From Brucella anthropi ATCC 49188 (GTDB taxonomy: Bacteria; Pseudomonadota; Alphaproteobacteria; Rhizobiales; Rhizobiaceae), in contig NC_009667.1 in NCBI RefSeq assembly GCF_000017405.1, positions 62,001 through 126,000 on the forward strand: DNA of 64,000 bases, written 5' to 3'. Each line of letters begins with the position of its first letter. Position 1 is the stretch's first letter. The notes beneath the pieces are model-generated. The model searched no databases, was not told the origin of the DNA, and saw nothing but the letters and a program-made list of their open reading frames with translations. A program made the position numbers and the translations under genes. Below, in pieces: positions 1 through 8,513 of this stretch.

Positions 1-2342
1 GTATCACCTCGGCTGATATTGCCCTGACGGCAAAGGACCTGTTCGGCGTGCCGGTGGTGGACGGCAATGCTGCGGCGCGCGACATAATGGTCGGCACTTT
101 CGGCATCGACAGCTTCGATGCCAAGGCCAATGCAACCGGGTCGAAAACCGATTTTACTGCCAATACCAAGTTGAAAATCGGCACAGTCGCCAGCGCTGCC
201 GGTTCGCTTGAGCCGAAAAATGGCGGTTTTGAACTGGGACTGGCTTCGGCCCATGTGAAGCAGGGCACACTCAGCGCCAATCTGGCCGCGCCCGCCACCA
301 TTTCCATGAAGGGCGAGGAAATCTCCTTCGGGGATATCATCATCAATACGGGCGCAGATGCCAGCGCGGGGCAGGTCAAGGTGAATGGCGTGGTCGATGG
401 TCGTCTCGATCTTTCGGTCGCCCTTTCCAATCTGCCGCTGGCTCTGGCCAATACGTTCAAGCCGGAACTGGGGCTTGGCGGCACGGTCAACGGCACAGCC
501 CGCATCACCGGCACGAAAGAAGCACCCAATGTCGCTTTCGACATGGCGGCGCGAGGCGTGACGGCCGCGGAGCTCAAAAAGCAGGGCATTGCGGCTCTCA
601 ATGCCGATGCCAAGGGCACCTCGGCCAATAATCGGCTCAATGTCGATGCGCATGTAACCGGAGGGGGCGGCATCGATGTCCGCGCCAATGGTGGTGTGCC
701 GCTCAGTAAGGGCGATCTGGCCATTGACGTCAATCTCGCCAATCTTCCGCTGACGGCATTGAACGGTGCGGTCAAGGGACAGGATCTCGCGGGCAATGTG
801 ACCGGAACGGCGCGTGTCACGGGCCCCCTCACCAATCCTGCGGCAATCTTCAATCTGCGCGGTACAGGCCTTGCGGCCAAGCCGCTGCGCGATAACGGAC
901 TTGCGCCGCTCACCCTGCAAGCTGCAGGCAGCTATGCGGCCATGGCTATCGACTTCTCGTCGCTGACCGTCGACGGTCCGCGCGGCCTCAATGTCACCGC
1001 CAATGGCAAGGTTCCGTTCTCGGGGCAGGGGCTTGGAGTCAATGTCAATGGTAGCATTCCGCTGGCGCTCGCCAACCGCTTCCTGGCCGATCGCGGTGCG
1101 CAGGTAAACGGTACGCTGACGCTGACGGCCAGCGTTTCGGGCGGCTTCAACCGTCCGCAGTTGCGCGGCATGTTCTCCACCAATGGCGCAACCTTTGTCG
1201 ATCCGGACACCAATGTTCGCCTGAACAATATCAATGTCATGGGCAGCCTGGATGGCGAAACCGTCACGCTGCGTCAGGTCAATGCCGCGCTCGGCAGCGG
1301 CGGATCGGTTTCTGCCAGCGGTACGATCTCGACCAATGCCGAAGCGAGTTTCCCGGCCAATATCGAGATCAAGCTCAATCGTGCCCGCTATGCCGACGGC
1401 AAGCTGGTTGTGGCGACCGTCGACGGCGGGATCACGATCAGCGGGCCGCTGATGCGAGATCCTTTGATTTCAGGCCGCATCGATGTCGACAGGGCAGAAA
1501 TCTCGGTGCCGGAAAATCTGGGCGGCGGCGCAGCCTATGTTCCGGTTCGCCACAAGAACACGCCTAAGAACGTTCAGGTGACGCTTGATCGCGCCAAGGT
1601 CGAAACGCGTCGCAGCAAAGTGCCGACGCCGACAGCGCGTCCGACCGTGCCGCGCCTCGACGTTGTCATCAATGCGCCCAACCAGATTTTCGTGCGCGGT
1701 CGCGGCCTCGATACGGAGCTGGGCGGACGTCTTCGCCTGACCGGGCCTGTGACCGATATCAAGCCGGTCGGCGCGTTCGACATGATCCGCGGCCGCATCG
1801 GTATTCTCGGGCAGCGCATTACCTTCGATGAAGGCAATGTCACGCTGGTGGGCGATCTTAATCCGCAGCTCAACTTCGTCGCCCGTTCGGAAGGCAATGA
1901 AATCACTGCAATCGTGACGGTGACGGGTACGGTTGATAATCTCGACATAAAATTCTCGTCGACGCCGGAATTGCCGCAGGATGAAGTGCTGGCGCAGTTG
2001 ATCTTCAAGCGCTCAATCGGCGAGTTGTCGGCCTTCCAGATCGCACAGCTTGCCGCTGCCGCCGCCGAACTTGCGGGCGGCTCCAACAACTCGCTCATGA
2101 ACAAGCTGCGCGCCGGGACAGGTCTCGACGATCTTGATGTCGTGACGGATGACAAGGGCCAGACAGCAGTTCGTGCCGGTCGCTATATCCGCGACAATAT
2201 CTATCTGGGCGTGGAAGCGGGTTCAGGCGGCTCAACCAAGGGCACCGTCAATCTCGACATCACCCGTAACCTGAAAGCCAAGGGTTCACTGGGAGCGGAA
2301 GGCGATTCCAGCGGCGGTATCTTCTACGAAAAAGATTATTGA
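1..2342 (+). CDS. tamB: TamB-family translocation/assembly module protein, 3' part
   Basis: C-terminal portion of a TamB (DUF490) protein; the reading frame is open from base 3, so the start lies outside the window. TamB spans the periplasm from the inner membrane and works with TamA in outer-membrane protein assembly or lipid transport. The sequence shows the family's long, low-complexity beta-rich repeats (many Gly/Asn/Thr/Val, few charged residues) and the typical end, with a conserved block around GRIGILGQR and EGNVTL and then LPQDEVLAQLIF near residue 640 of the visible part. It ends in an aromatic residue followed by KDY. A strong terminator follows directly. tamA would be expected upstream, outside the window. 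Confidence 0.93.
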   Translation, partial: ITSADIALTAKDLFGVPVVDGNAAARDIMVGTFGIDSFDAKANATGSKTDFTANTKLKIGTVASAAGSLEPKNGGFELGLASAHVKQGTLSANLAAPATISMKGEEISFGDIIINTGADASAGQVKVNGVVDGRLDLSVALSNLPLALANTFKPELGLGGTVNGTARITGTKEAPNVAFDMAARGVTAAELKKQGIAALNADAKGTSANNRLNVDAHVTGGGGIDVRANGGVPLSKGDLAIDVNLANLPLTALNGAVKGQDLAGNVTGTARVTGPLTNPAAIFNLRGTGLAAKPLRDNGLAPLTLQAAGSYAAMAIDFSSLTVDGPRGLNVTANGKVPFSGQGLGVNVNGSIPLALANRFLADRGAQVNGTLTLTASVSGGFNRPQLRGMFSTNGATFVDPDTNVRLNNINVMGSLDGETVTLRQVNAALGSGGSVSASGTISTNAEASFPANIEIKLNRARYADGKLVVATVDGGITISGPLMRDPLISGRIDVDRAEISVPENLGGGAAYVPVRHKNTPKNVQVTLDRAKVETRRSKVPTPTARPTVPRLDVVINAPNQIFVRGRGLDTELGGRLRLTGPVTDIKPVGAFDMIRGRIGILGQRITFDEGNVTLVGDLNPQLNFVARSEGNEITAIVTVTGTVDNLDIKFSSTPELPQDEVLAQLIFKRSIGELSAFQIAQLAAAAAELAGGSNNSLMNKLRAGTGLDDLDVVTDDKGQTAVRAGRYIRDNIYLGVEAGSGGSTKGTVNLDITRNLKAKGSLGAEGDSSGGIFYEKDY

Positions 2343-2367
2343 TCGCCGCAAAATATTGAAGGCAATC

Positions 2368-2396
2368 AAGGCCGGGTTTCATGACCCGGCCTTTTG
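2368..2396 (+). terminator. Rho-independent terminator of tamB
   Basis: Perfect 10-bp stem AAGGCCGGGT / ACCCGGCCTT with a 6-nt loop, followed by a short T-run, 26 bases after the tamB stop. Confidence 0.85.
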
Positions 2397-2666
2397 CTAT
2401 CCGGCTACAATTCAGAATAGCGGTTTTGAGGCAAAGCCACATTTTCGCCATCAAATAGCCATGAGATACATACGTTCGTCGCATTTGCCATGAAACTTAA
2501 ATCGATTGAATTTTTACATTCACTGCAATTTATGCTTTCAAACGGAATTTTCAGACACGTTTGCGCGAGTTGTTTAACCGTTCTTCAACCATAAGAACGC
2601 AAATTGCTGTTGAGTATGGCGGTCGCTTGACGGCTGTGTTTCAACCCTTCTGTCCGGGTAATTTGC
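2397..2666. other. Intergenic region upstream of the L,D-transpeptidase
   Basis: AT-rich stretch between the tamB terminator and the next gene. It presumably holds the promoter of the L,D-transpeptidase, but no clear -35/-10 pair stands out. A small hairpin (GTTCTT around 2578, AAGAAC around 2593) lies about 70 bases before the start codon. No convincing gene is seen. Confidence 0.4.
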
Positions 2667-3392
2667 ATGACCAAGTTCATTGACGATCTGAGCCGCCGCC
2701 GCTTCCTTTTCGGCACCGGTGCCGTCCTCCTCACCGGTGCTGCCGGTTGTAACCAAACGATGGATATGTCGGCCTTCCAGATGAATGTCGACCCGATGTC
2801 GACGGGCGGGATTACGCCGATGCGTCCGCAGATCAGCGTCGACCGCGATATCACGACGCCGGATGTCATGTACGCCGCCGTGCAGGAAGGGCCGTATTCA
2901 CTGCCCGCAATTCCATACGAGAAGGTGCCGAAGCAATTCCGCCGTCAGATCGTGCCGGACCCGACAGGGCAGGCGCCGGGAACGATTGTTGTCAGCCTCA
3001 AGGACCATCTTCTCTATTACGTTCTGCCGGGCGGAGAAGCGCTGCGCTACGGCATCGGGATCGGCAAGGCGGGCTTTGAGTGGTCGGGCACCGCCAATGT
3101 CCAGTACAAGAAGCAATGGCCGGTCTGGACGCCTCCACCGGAAATGATCCAGCGCAAGCCGGAACTGGCAAAATATCGTAACGGTCAGGAACCCGGCCCG
3201 CAAAATCCGCTGGGTGCGCGCGCGCTCTACATTTTCCAGAATGGGCAGGACACCGGTTATCGCATCCACGGCTCGCCGGAATGGTGGTCGATCGGCCAGT
3301 CCATGTCATCCGGCTGTATCCGCCTGATGAACCAGGACATCATCGATCTCTATAACCGCGTACAGGGCAAGGCTCCGATCATCGTCGGATAA
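2667..3392 (+). CDS. L,D-transpeptidase (YkuD family), Tat-type lipoprotein
   Basis: Periplasmic L,D-transpeptidase that forms 3-3 cross-links in peptidoglycan or attaches proteins to it. The N-terminus has a twin-arginine stretch (SRRRFLFG, residues 9-16), a hydrophobic segment and a possible lipobox ending at Cys28. The YkuD domain covers about residues 95-241 and carries the catalytic signature His201 ... Ser215-Gly216-Cys217 followed by IRL. The length (241 aa) is usual for the short rhizobial members, which have no separate binding domain. The ATG start keeps the whole export signal. It stands alone between a terminator upstream and a bidirectional terminator downstream. Which of the several family paralogs this is cannot be told from sequence. 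Confidence 0.93.
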   Translation: MTKFIDDLSRRRFLFGTGAVLLTGAAGCNQTMDMSAFQMNVDPMSTGGITPMRPQISVDRDITTPDVMYAAVQEGPYSLPAIPYEKVPKQFRRQIVPDPTGQAPGTIVVSLKDHLLYYVLPGGEALRYGIGIGKAGFEWSGTANVQYKKQWPVWTPPPEMIQRKPELAKYRNGQEPGPQNPLGARALYIFQNGQDTGYRIHGSPEWWSIGQSMSSGCIRLMNQDIIDLYNRVQGKAPIIVG

Positions 3393-3410
3393 CCGGACCG
3401 GAGGAATTCC

Positions 3411-3490
3411 GGCTCTGACGGCCTGCAAATGGCGTTGTGCTGCGCTTCCAGTGCTCGCACTCCACCATTTTCGGCTCGTCATAACCGAAA
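3411..3490. repeat. Interspersed palindromic repeat, shortened copy
   Basis: Member of the long imperfect palindrome seen also near 4.9, 15.9 and 23.3 kb. It has the left arm (CTGACGGCCTGCAAATGGCG, then GCTTCCAGTGCTCGCAC) and the outer right arm (CCACCATTTTCGGCTCGTC, then ATAACCGAAAT), but the central part with GTAC and CTCCGCTCCGG is missing. Confidence 0.75.
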
Positions 3491-3549
3491 TCTCAACGGT
3501 CGCACGGCGCATCAGCGTCTGTTGGAAATTGAAGCGTTTCTGCTGCAAA

Positions 3550-3587
3550 TAAAAAGGCCACGCCAGATCTGGCGCGGCCTTTTTGTA
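3550..3587. terminator. Bidirectional terminator
   Basis: Long stem AAAAAGGCC-N-CGCCAGATCTGGCG-N-GGCCTTTTT with A- and T-runs at its two ends. It lies between the + strand L,D-transpeptidase and the convergent small gene ending at 3603, so it can serve both. Confidence 0.85.
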
Positions 3588-3602
3588 TCAGGTTCGATAC
3601 GA

Positions 3603-3818
3603 TTACTCGTAGCGCACCGACTTCGGCATGGCTTCGCCGAGATTGACGAAATGGCGCAGCTCGGCGCGCAGGTTTTCTGCCGAGGCCATATGAATCTGGC
3701 TCTGCGGCACCACATCGTTCTGCACGATCTGGGTGGATACGCCCGGCATGACAAACGCTCCTGCGGTCAGGACGAGGGCGGCGGCAATGCCGAGGCGTCG
3801 TTCGGTTCTGGCCTGCAT
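3603..3818 (-). CDS. Small exported protein of unknown function
   Basis: 71-residue protein with an N-terminal signal-like segment (basic RTERR, then a hydrophobic stretch GIAAALVLTAGAFV) and a short mature part. The reading frame is open further upstream, but the ATG at 3818 has a good ribosome site (AAGGAG, 6 bases before it) and puts the signal at the N-terminus. I do not recognise a family. It lies downstream of the unknown gene at 3918 on the same strand and is followed by the shared terminator. Confidence 0.7.
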   Translation of the reverse strand: MQARTERRLGIAAALVLTAGAFVMPGVSTQIVQNDVVPQSQIHMASAENLRAELRHFVNLGEAMPKSVRYE

Positions 3819-3917
3819 TTCTATCTCCTTGCGCCGGGTGACGGCGACTTGAAATCTGGAATCACATTCATTCGCAAAACGCTGGGACTTTCCGGCCAAG
3901 GATCGATCTTGGGTCAA

Positions 3918-4427
3918 TCAGTGAAAAGTCGCGCGCGGCGTAAAATTCAAAGCGCTGTCGATGGCATGGATCGGTATTGGCAACAAAGTCTGGCCGAAAT
4001 CAGCCAGCGTGTCGGCAAAATTGCGGGCAGCCCCTGCCACATCGTCGCAGCGGCGATGACAGGCAATGGCTTCAAGGCAGGTATCAAGCAGCAGCGCGTC
4101 CTGATTCTGGATGCCGGAAATCAGCCCCAGCGTCAGGCATTCCTCGCGGCAGACATGGTGCGAGTCGAAAGGGAAAGCACGCAACTGGCAGCTGGCGCAA
4201 TGGCGCAGCACGCGGATGAAATGCGACAGCTCGCCTACCGCGCGTTTTGCTTCCGAAGGCCCAAGCACTTCCGAATAGAGGCCCCAGGTCATTTCCCACG
4301 GGATGATCGAGCCTGTCTCGAAACCCGCAGTCCAGCGGCGATAACCTTCCAGCACCAGCTTTTCCGGCAGGCGATCGAAATAGCCCGCAGTGTTGGCGCC
4401 GTTCAGTTGGGATATGCGCATATTCAT
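3918..4427 (-). CDS. Cysteine-rich conserved hypothetical protein
   Basis: 169-residue soluble protein that I do not assign to a family. It has a CxxC pair (HCASCQ, near residue 77) and a further group of Cys and His residues (HHVCREEC, then ACHRRC), which suggests a bound metal or redox-active thiols; this is inference. No signal peptide or membrane segment. The ATG at 4427 overlaps the stop of the small frame upstream (ATGA), which points to translational coupling with it. Confidence 0.65.
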   Translation of the reverse strand: MNMRISQLNGANTAGYFDRLPEKLVLEGYRRWTAGFETGSIIPWEMTWGLYSEVLGPSEAKRAVGELSHFIRVLRHCASCQLRAFPFDSHHVCREECLTLGLISGIQNQDALLLDTCLEAIACHRRCDDVAGAARNFADTLADFGQTLLPIPIHAIDSALNFTPRATFH

Positions 4428-4603
4428 GTCCGCCTCCCGTAGAAGCTACGGAATGAAGACATGCATGCGGGGCGTGAACCCTGCACTTTTACCGAGGGAC
4501 GTTCGGTTTCCCCCCGCACATTGCAATATCCGGTCGGCAAGAGACTGAGCTGCCAGGGCAGGCCGTCGACATTTGCGGACCGGCATTCGCCGAGACCAAT
4601 CAT
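4424..4603 (-). CDS. Possible small coupled protein of unknown function
   Basis: 59-residue frame starting at the ATG at 4603, which has a strong ribosome site (GGAGGA, 6 bases before). Its TGA overlaps the start of the cysteine-rich gene at 4427, so the two would be translated in series. It has two cysteines in its N-terminal half (GEC, GYC) and a third near the end (PAC). No homolog is recognised. Ribosome site and overlap are the only support for coding. Confidence 0.45.
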   Translation of the reverse strand: MIGLGECRSANVDGLPWQLSLLPTGYCNVRGETERPSVKVQGSRPACMSSFRSFYGRRT

Positions 4604-4899
4604 AGGGTCCTCCAATCGAAAGGGTTCAAGGCCCAGACATCAAAGGTTGTGAATTTGCACCATGCATAAAAGCCAGAAAATCCATCTGGAGTCAATTACT
4701 CAAGTTTAAAATCTTATTAGATTTCAATTGTTTAGAATTATTCTAGACTTTAATACTCATGTTTACAGCATTCGAGAAGGAACGCAACCGCTGTGGGGGA
4801 GCAGCGGTTGCGGCAAACGGGCGCATAATGCGCGAAGGAGAGAGGACGCGGATCATTCGCCCCTTTGCTAACACCACAGTCGCATTCTTCGTGATGCCG

Positions 4900-5062
4900 G
4901 GTTGCAAAGAGCAATCTTCCCCGTTCCGGTGCTCACGTAGCTTTCTCTGGCGCATAGCCTTATCCGAAAAGTCTGCAACTTTTCGGGACTATGCCTGGAA
5001 GCACGCTCCGCTCTGGTACTCGAAAATCACTCTTCTCGCCACGGTCTGACGAATTTGCAACT
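4900..5062. repeat. Long palindromic repeat interrupted by a second hairpin
   Basis: Outer arms match the repeat at 15.9 kb: left GTTCCGGTGCTCACGTAG, right CACGCTCCGCTCTGGTACTC followed by GAAAATCAC. Where the 15.9-kb copy has only a few bases between the arms, this copy carries about 55 extra bases containing a separate inverted repeat. Confidence 0.75.
4952..4994. repeat. Inner hairpin inserted in the repeat
   Basis: Inverted repeat with GCATAG (4952) pairing CTATGC (4994) and CGAAAAGT pairing ACTTTTCG around a 5-base loop. It sits exactly at the centre of the outer palindrome. Confidence 0.7.
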
Positions 5063-5071
5063 GTAGTGCTG

Positions 5072-5169
5072 GAGCGCATCCCGCAAAGTATGAAACGGTT
5101 TTCAGGATGCGCTTTAGAACAAAAAGCCGAGACGCGCTGATCTGATTCAGTCAGATCGAAACGCGCTCT
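5072..5169. repeat. Interspersed palindromic repeat, GAGCGC...GCGCTC family
   Basis: About 98 bases, the same family as 22453-22552: begins GAGCGCATCCCGCAAAGT, has ATGAAACGGTTTTCAGG, then a second inverted repeat GATCTGATTCAGTCAGATC and ends ACGCGCTCT. Its end abuts the stop codon of the copper-protein gene, whose TAG is formed by the last two repeat bases plus one. Confidence 0.85.
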
Positions 5170-6196
5170 AGTGACCCGAATGCTCTCCATCTTTCTGGCC
5201 GCCCTTTTGACCGCTTTGGGCGGTGACGGGGAAGTCGATTGTGACCTTGCCGGCCTTTTCGAATTCCAACGTGACAGGAACGGTCTCGCCTTCCTTGTAT
5301 GGCTTTTCCGGCTGGATGAACATGAGGTGATAACCACCGGACTTCAGCTCGACCTTCTCGCCTGCCGGAATATCCAGACCGCCTTCAAGCTGGCGCATCT
5401 TCATCACGTCGTTCTGCATCGACATCTCATGGATTTCGACGCGCTTGACACCGCCGGTGGTGACGGAGACCAGCTTGTCGGCATCCTTGCCGTCATTGGC
5501 GATGGTCATGAACCCGCCTGCAACCTTGGCACCGGGAACCATGGCGCGCACCGAAGGTGCCGTGATTTCCAGTTCGCCAAGCTTCGTCGGCATTGCTGCC
5601 TGCATGGAGGCCCCATCCATCTGGCCCATCTTGTCGTGCCCACCATGGCCGCCGTGCCCATCGTCAGCGCCCGCGGCCTTCACGAGCAGCTGCGGTGCCG
5701 GATGCGCCAGATCGTGCGGGTTCTGGCCATCCTTGGGCACTTCCGTCCACGCAACCGAAGCGTCGCTTCCGCAGACCTGCGTCACGGGAAAGGAGAGGGT
5801 GGTGTCCTTGTCGAACTTGGCGAGCTGGCCGACAACGGTGAACTCGTCGTAGAAATCACCGGGCAGGTTGCCATCGGTGAAGCGGACTTCGCGGACGCCG
5901 GAAGTCACATCCTTGCCGTGCACCTTGTAGCTCTGGGCATAGTCACCCTTGACGGTCTCGATCTTCCAGCCCGCCTTGACCTGCGGCTGGGCCGAAATGA
6001 AGCCTTCAGGCAGCTCGACCTTCACTTCAGTCGTGGCCTTGCCGTCGCAGCCATGCGGTACGCGGAAGGTTGCCTTGTAGAAGCCGCCTGCCTTGGCTTC
6101 GCTCTGGTCGAGGGAGGAGTGGGCTTGGGCCAGGCCAGCAGAGGCGCACAGTGCGGCAATCGAGATGGCGGAGGCGAAAAGACGATAGTTCTTCAT
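5168..6196 (-). CDS. YcnI (DUF1775) - PCuAC fusion, periplasmic copper protein
   Basis: 342-residue exported protein joining two copper-binding domains. After a signal peptide (cleavage after AQA, residue 25) the mature chain would begin with His26, the position that binds copper in YcnI proteins. Residues about 26-165 match DUF1775. A His/Gly-rich linker (GHGGHGGHDKM, near 180) leads to a PCuAC domain (about 205-325) with the family's HEM, MKM and HLM motifs. The tail is His-containing. PCuAC proteins deliver Cu(I), for example to cytochrome oxidase; the fused form suggests periplasmic copper handling, which is inference. A DUF2946-like gene lies just upstream on the same strand, likely co-transcribed. 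Confidence 0.9.
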   Translation of the reverse strand: MKNYRLFASAISIAALCASAGLAQAHSSLDQSEAKAGGFYKATFRVPHGCDGKATTEVKVELPEGFISAQPQVKAGWKIETVKGDYAQSYKVHGKDVTSGVREVRFTDGNLPGDFYDEFTVVGQLAKFDKDTTLSFPVTQVCGSDASVAWTEVPKDGQNPHDLAHPAPQLLVKAAGADDGHGGHGGHDKMGQMDGASMQAAMPTKLGELEITAPSVRAMVPGAKVAGGFMTIANDGKDADKLVSVTTGGVKRVEIHEMSMQNDVMKMRQLEGGLDIPAGEKVELKSGGYHLMFIQPEKPYKEGETVPVTLEFEKAGKVTIDFPVTAQSGQKGGQKDGEHSGH

Positions 6197-6315
6197 TGTG
6201 TCAAACCTGAATAATCATTGGAAGGCACGCCGACGCCAAGTTCGGGGGAACAGGGTTCAGGCGCGTTTCATTCCCGAATGCGATCCGGGGAGCGCATTCG
6301 CTCAAACGATATTAT

Positions 6316-6714
6316 TCAGGCGAGCGGCGGCGCTTGCGGCGGTGCCGATGGCGGATAGGTGTTGTGCTGCAGGATCGGTTGCGGCGGCACGATGCCATCC
6401 GCCATGGCGATATGCGGGGCTGCACCGGTTGAACCCGTAGGCGCAGGGCACAGGAAGGCCGATGAAATCCGGCAGGCTTCGCAACTATTGTTGCTCAGAT
6501 GCTTGTCGTGACCCTGATGGTTGGGATCGGAACCATGATCGCCGATGCAGAGCACCGGGTAGGTTCCATCAGGCAACTGGTATTGGGCAAGCAGGTAGCT
6601 GTCGGGCGCATTGAGGTCGATGGGCTTGTGCGCAAAGGCGACGAACATCAGGGCGAATACGCTAAGGACGCGTATAGCCAAGGATATCCGATATTGGCCG
6701 ATGCTTGTCTTCAA
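6316..6714 (-). CDS. DUF2946-like small exported/membrane protein
   Basis: 132 residues starting at a TTG preceded by GGAGAAG at 9 bases. One N-terminal hydrophobic segment (about residues 9-28), then a region with Cys and His residues (CIGDHGSD, HDKH, CEACR) and a Pro-rich end. Size, the cysteine pattern and the place next to a copper protein resemble DUF2946 proteins, which often lie beside copper uptake genes; the assignment is tentative. It is 119 bases upstream of the YcnI/PCuAC gene on the same strand. Confidence 0.6.
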   Translation of the reverse strand: MKTSIGQYRISLAIRVLSVFALMFVAFAHKPIDLNAPDSYLLAQYQLPDGTYPVLCIGDHGSDPNHQGHDKHLSNNSCEACRISSAFLCPAPTGSTGAAPHIAMADGIVPPQPILQHNTYPPSAPPQAPPLA

Positions 6715-6777
6715 CTCAAAGCTTCTCCATTCAAGCCGAATTTACCTAGCCTAAAGGAGCTGTCTTTGCCAAGCATC

Positions 6778-6819
6778 AAACAGAAACGGCGCGAATTGGT
6801 CGCGCCGTTTCTGTTTTTC
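6778..6819 (-). terminator. Terminator after the GMC oxidoreductase gene
   Basis: Stem CAGAAACGGCGCGA / TCGCGCCGTTTCTG with a 4-base loop and T-runs on both strands. It lies 27 bases beyond the stop of the leftward GMC gene, before the DUF2946-like gene. Confidence 0.85.
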
Positions 6820-6845
6820 AGCGGTCGGGAGAATAGATATCGAGG

Positions 6846-8417
6846 TCAGATCGCCCGCTTCTTCATCTGTTCCGCGATATAATCAGCCTGACGGATAGCG
6901 AGAGCTACGATGGTCAGGGTCGGGTTTTCCGCGCCGCCGGTTGTGAACTGGCTGCCATCGGAAACGAACAGATTCTTGATGTCATGCGTCTGTCCGTGCT
7001 TGTTCACGACGCCATCCTGCGGCTTTTCGCTCATCCGGTTGGTGCCCAGATTATGCGTTGACGGATAGGGTGGGGTCGGGAAGGTACGGACGGCACCAAC
7101 GGCCTCATAAAGCGCCTTGCCCTGCGCATAGGCATGATCGCGCATGGCGATATCGTTCGGGTGATCGTCGTAATAGACGTCGGGAACCGGCAAGCCGTGT
7201 TCGTCCTTCACGTCCTTGCTCAGCGTGATGCGGTTTTTCTCCTGCGGCATGTCTTCGCCGACGATCCAGAGACCGGCCATGTTGACATAATCGTCGAGTG
7301 CCGAGGTGAAGCTGCGCCCCCAACCGCCCGGATTGAGGAAGGCAGCCATGAAAGGCAGGCCAAGCGAAACGGTTTCCATCTCATAGCCGCCGACGAAGCC
7401 TCGTTTCGGATTATGCGCAGCCTCATCGCGGATGATGCCTGCCATGGTGGTGCCGCGATACATGTGAACCGGCTTTTCAAACGAGGCATAGACCGAACCG
7501 GTCGTGTGGCGCATATAGTTGCGCCCGACCTGTCCTGACGAATTGGCGAGGCCGTCCGGGAATTTCGACGAAGCCGAATTGAGCAGAAGGCGCGGGCTTT
7601 CAATCGAATTGCCTGCCACGCAGACGACGCGCGCCTTCTGCAAGTGCTGCTTGCCATCCTTGTCGGCATAGAGCACGCCCGTCACCTTGCCTGCCGCATT
7701 GTGCTCGATCTTGAGCGCCGTGCATTCCGGGCGAACTTCCAGCCTGCCGGTTTCCTCGCCCTTGGGAATTTCCGTATAGAGCGTCGACCATTTTGCGCCC
7801 CATTTGCAGCCCTGAAAGCAGAAGCCGGTCTGCTGGCAGGCCATGCGGTCGTCGCGCGGGGCGGAATTGATAGCCATGCGACCCGTATGGCATTCCTTGT
7901 AGCCGAGCTTGTCGGCACCGGCTTTCATAACCTTGAAATTATTGTTGCCGGGCAGACCCTCAATGCCGTTGGTGCGGGTGACCCCCATCTTGTCCTCGGC
8001 CTTGGCGTAGTAAGGCTCCAGATCGGCCAGCGTGATCGGCCAGTCGAGCAGATTTGCCCCTTCGATCTTGCCGTAATGGGTCAGGGTCTCGAACTCGTAA
8101 TCCTGAAAACGCAAGGATGCACCAGCCCAGTGGGTGGTGGTGCCGCCGACAGCCTTCACGATCCATGCGGGCAGGTTCGGGAAATCGTTCGCCACGCGCC
8201 AGCTGCCCGATGTCGTGCGCTTGTCGAGCCAGGCGAGCTGGGCAAAACTATCCCATTCATCATTGATAAAATCTTCGAACTCGTGGCGTTTTCCGGCTTC
8301 GAGAATGACGACGTCGATGCCTTTCTGGGCCAGTTCGTTGCCGAGCGTGCCGCCGCCAGCGCCCGAGCCGATGATAACGACGACCTTGTCGTCCTTGAGA
8401 TTGTATGGAGCAGCCAT
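6846..8417 (-). CDS. GMC-family oxidoreductase (gluconate/alcohol dehydrogenase-type large subunit)
   Basis: 523-residue FAD enzyme. The dinucleotide-binding motif GSGAGGGTLGNELA is near residue 15, followed by VVILEAG. The C-terminal GMC_oxred_C block contains HNLGTNRM and ends VSDGSQFTTGGAENPTLT, with the usual active-site His and Asn. The ATG at 8417 has GGGAGG upstream and starts close to the FAD motif; the frame is open 13 codons further. The neighbour at 8514 encodes a small Tat-exported subunit, so this subunit is probably carried to the periplasm with it and passes electrons to the respiratory chain. The substrate (gluconate, 2-ketogluconate, sorbitol or other polyol) cannot be read from sequence, and no cytochrome subunit gene is adjacent. 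Confidence 0.88.
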   Translation of the reverse strand: MAAPYNLKDDKVVVIIGSGAGGGTLGNELAQKGIDVVILEAGKRHEFEDFINDEWDSFAQLAWLDKRTTSGSWRVANDFPNLPAWIVKAVGGTTTHWAGASLRFQDYEFETLTHYGKIEGANLLDWPITLADLEPYYAKAEDKMGVTRTNGIEGLPGNNNFKVMKAGADKLGYKECHTGRMAINSAPRDDRMACQQTGFCFQGCKWGAKWSTLYTEIPKGEETGRLEVRPECTALKIEHNAAGKVTGVLYADKDGKQHLQKARVVCVAGNSIESPRLLLNSASSKFPDGLANSSGQVGRNYMRHTTGSVYASFEKPVHMYRGTTMAGIIRDEAAHNPKRGFVGGYEMETVSLGLPFMAAFLNPGGWGRSFTSALDDYVNMAGLWIVGEDMPQEKNRITLSKDVKDEHGLPVPDVYYDDHPNDIAMRDHAYAQGKALYEAVGAVRTFPTPPYPSTHNLGTNRMSEKPQDGVVNKHGQTHDIKNLFVSDGSQFTTGGAENPTLTIVALAIRQADYIAEQMKKRAI

Positions 8418-8513
8418 TGTTTCCTCCCAATGCTTTCCCGTTTCCGCAAAACGCAAGGCGCTTGCAGGACGGTGGTGCCGCTTTGAAATTGGTATGTCCT
8501 GCGCCGGGGGCGC

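Larger units (their letters stand above)
4604..5071. other. Intergenic region with hairpins and repeats
   Basis: Starts with an AT-rich stretch (about 4670-4760) that could hold the promoter for the leftward small genes. A perfect 10-bp stem (GCAACCGCTG / CAGCGGTTGC) spans about 4785-4813. The rest is a nested repeat. Short frames on both strands cross the repeats and are not supported as genes. Confidence 0.5.

Noticed and set aside
4759..5049. 96-codon frame on the plus strand
   Set aside because: Lies largely within the nested palindromic repeat; the sequence explains itself as repeat.
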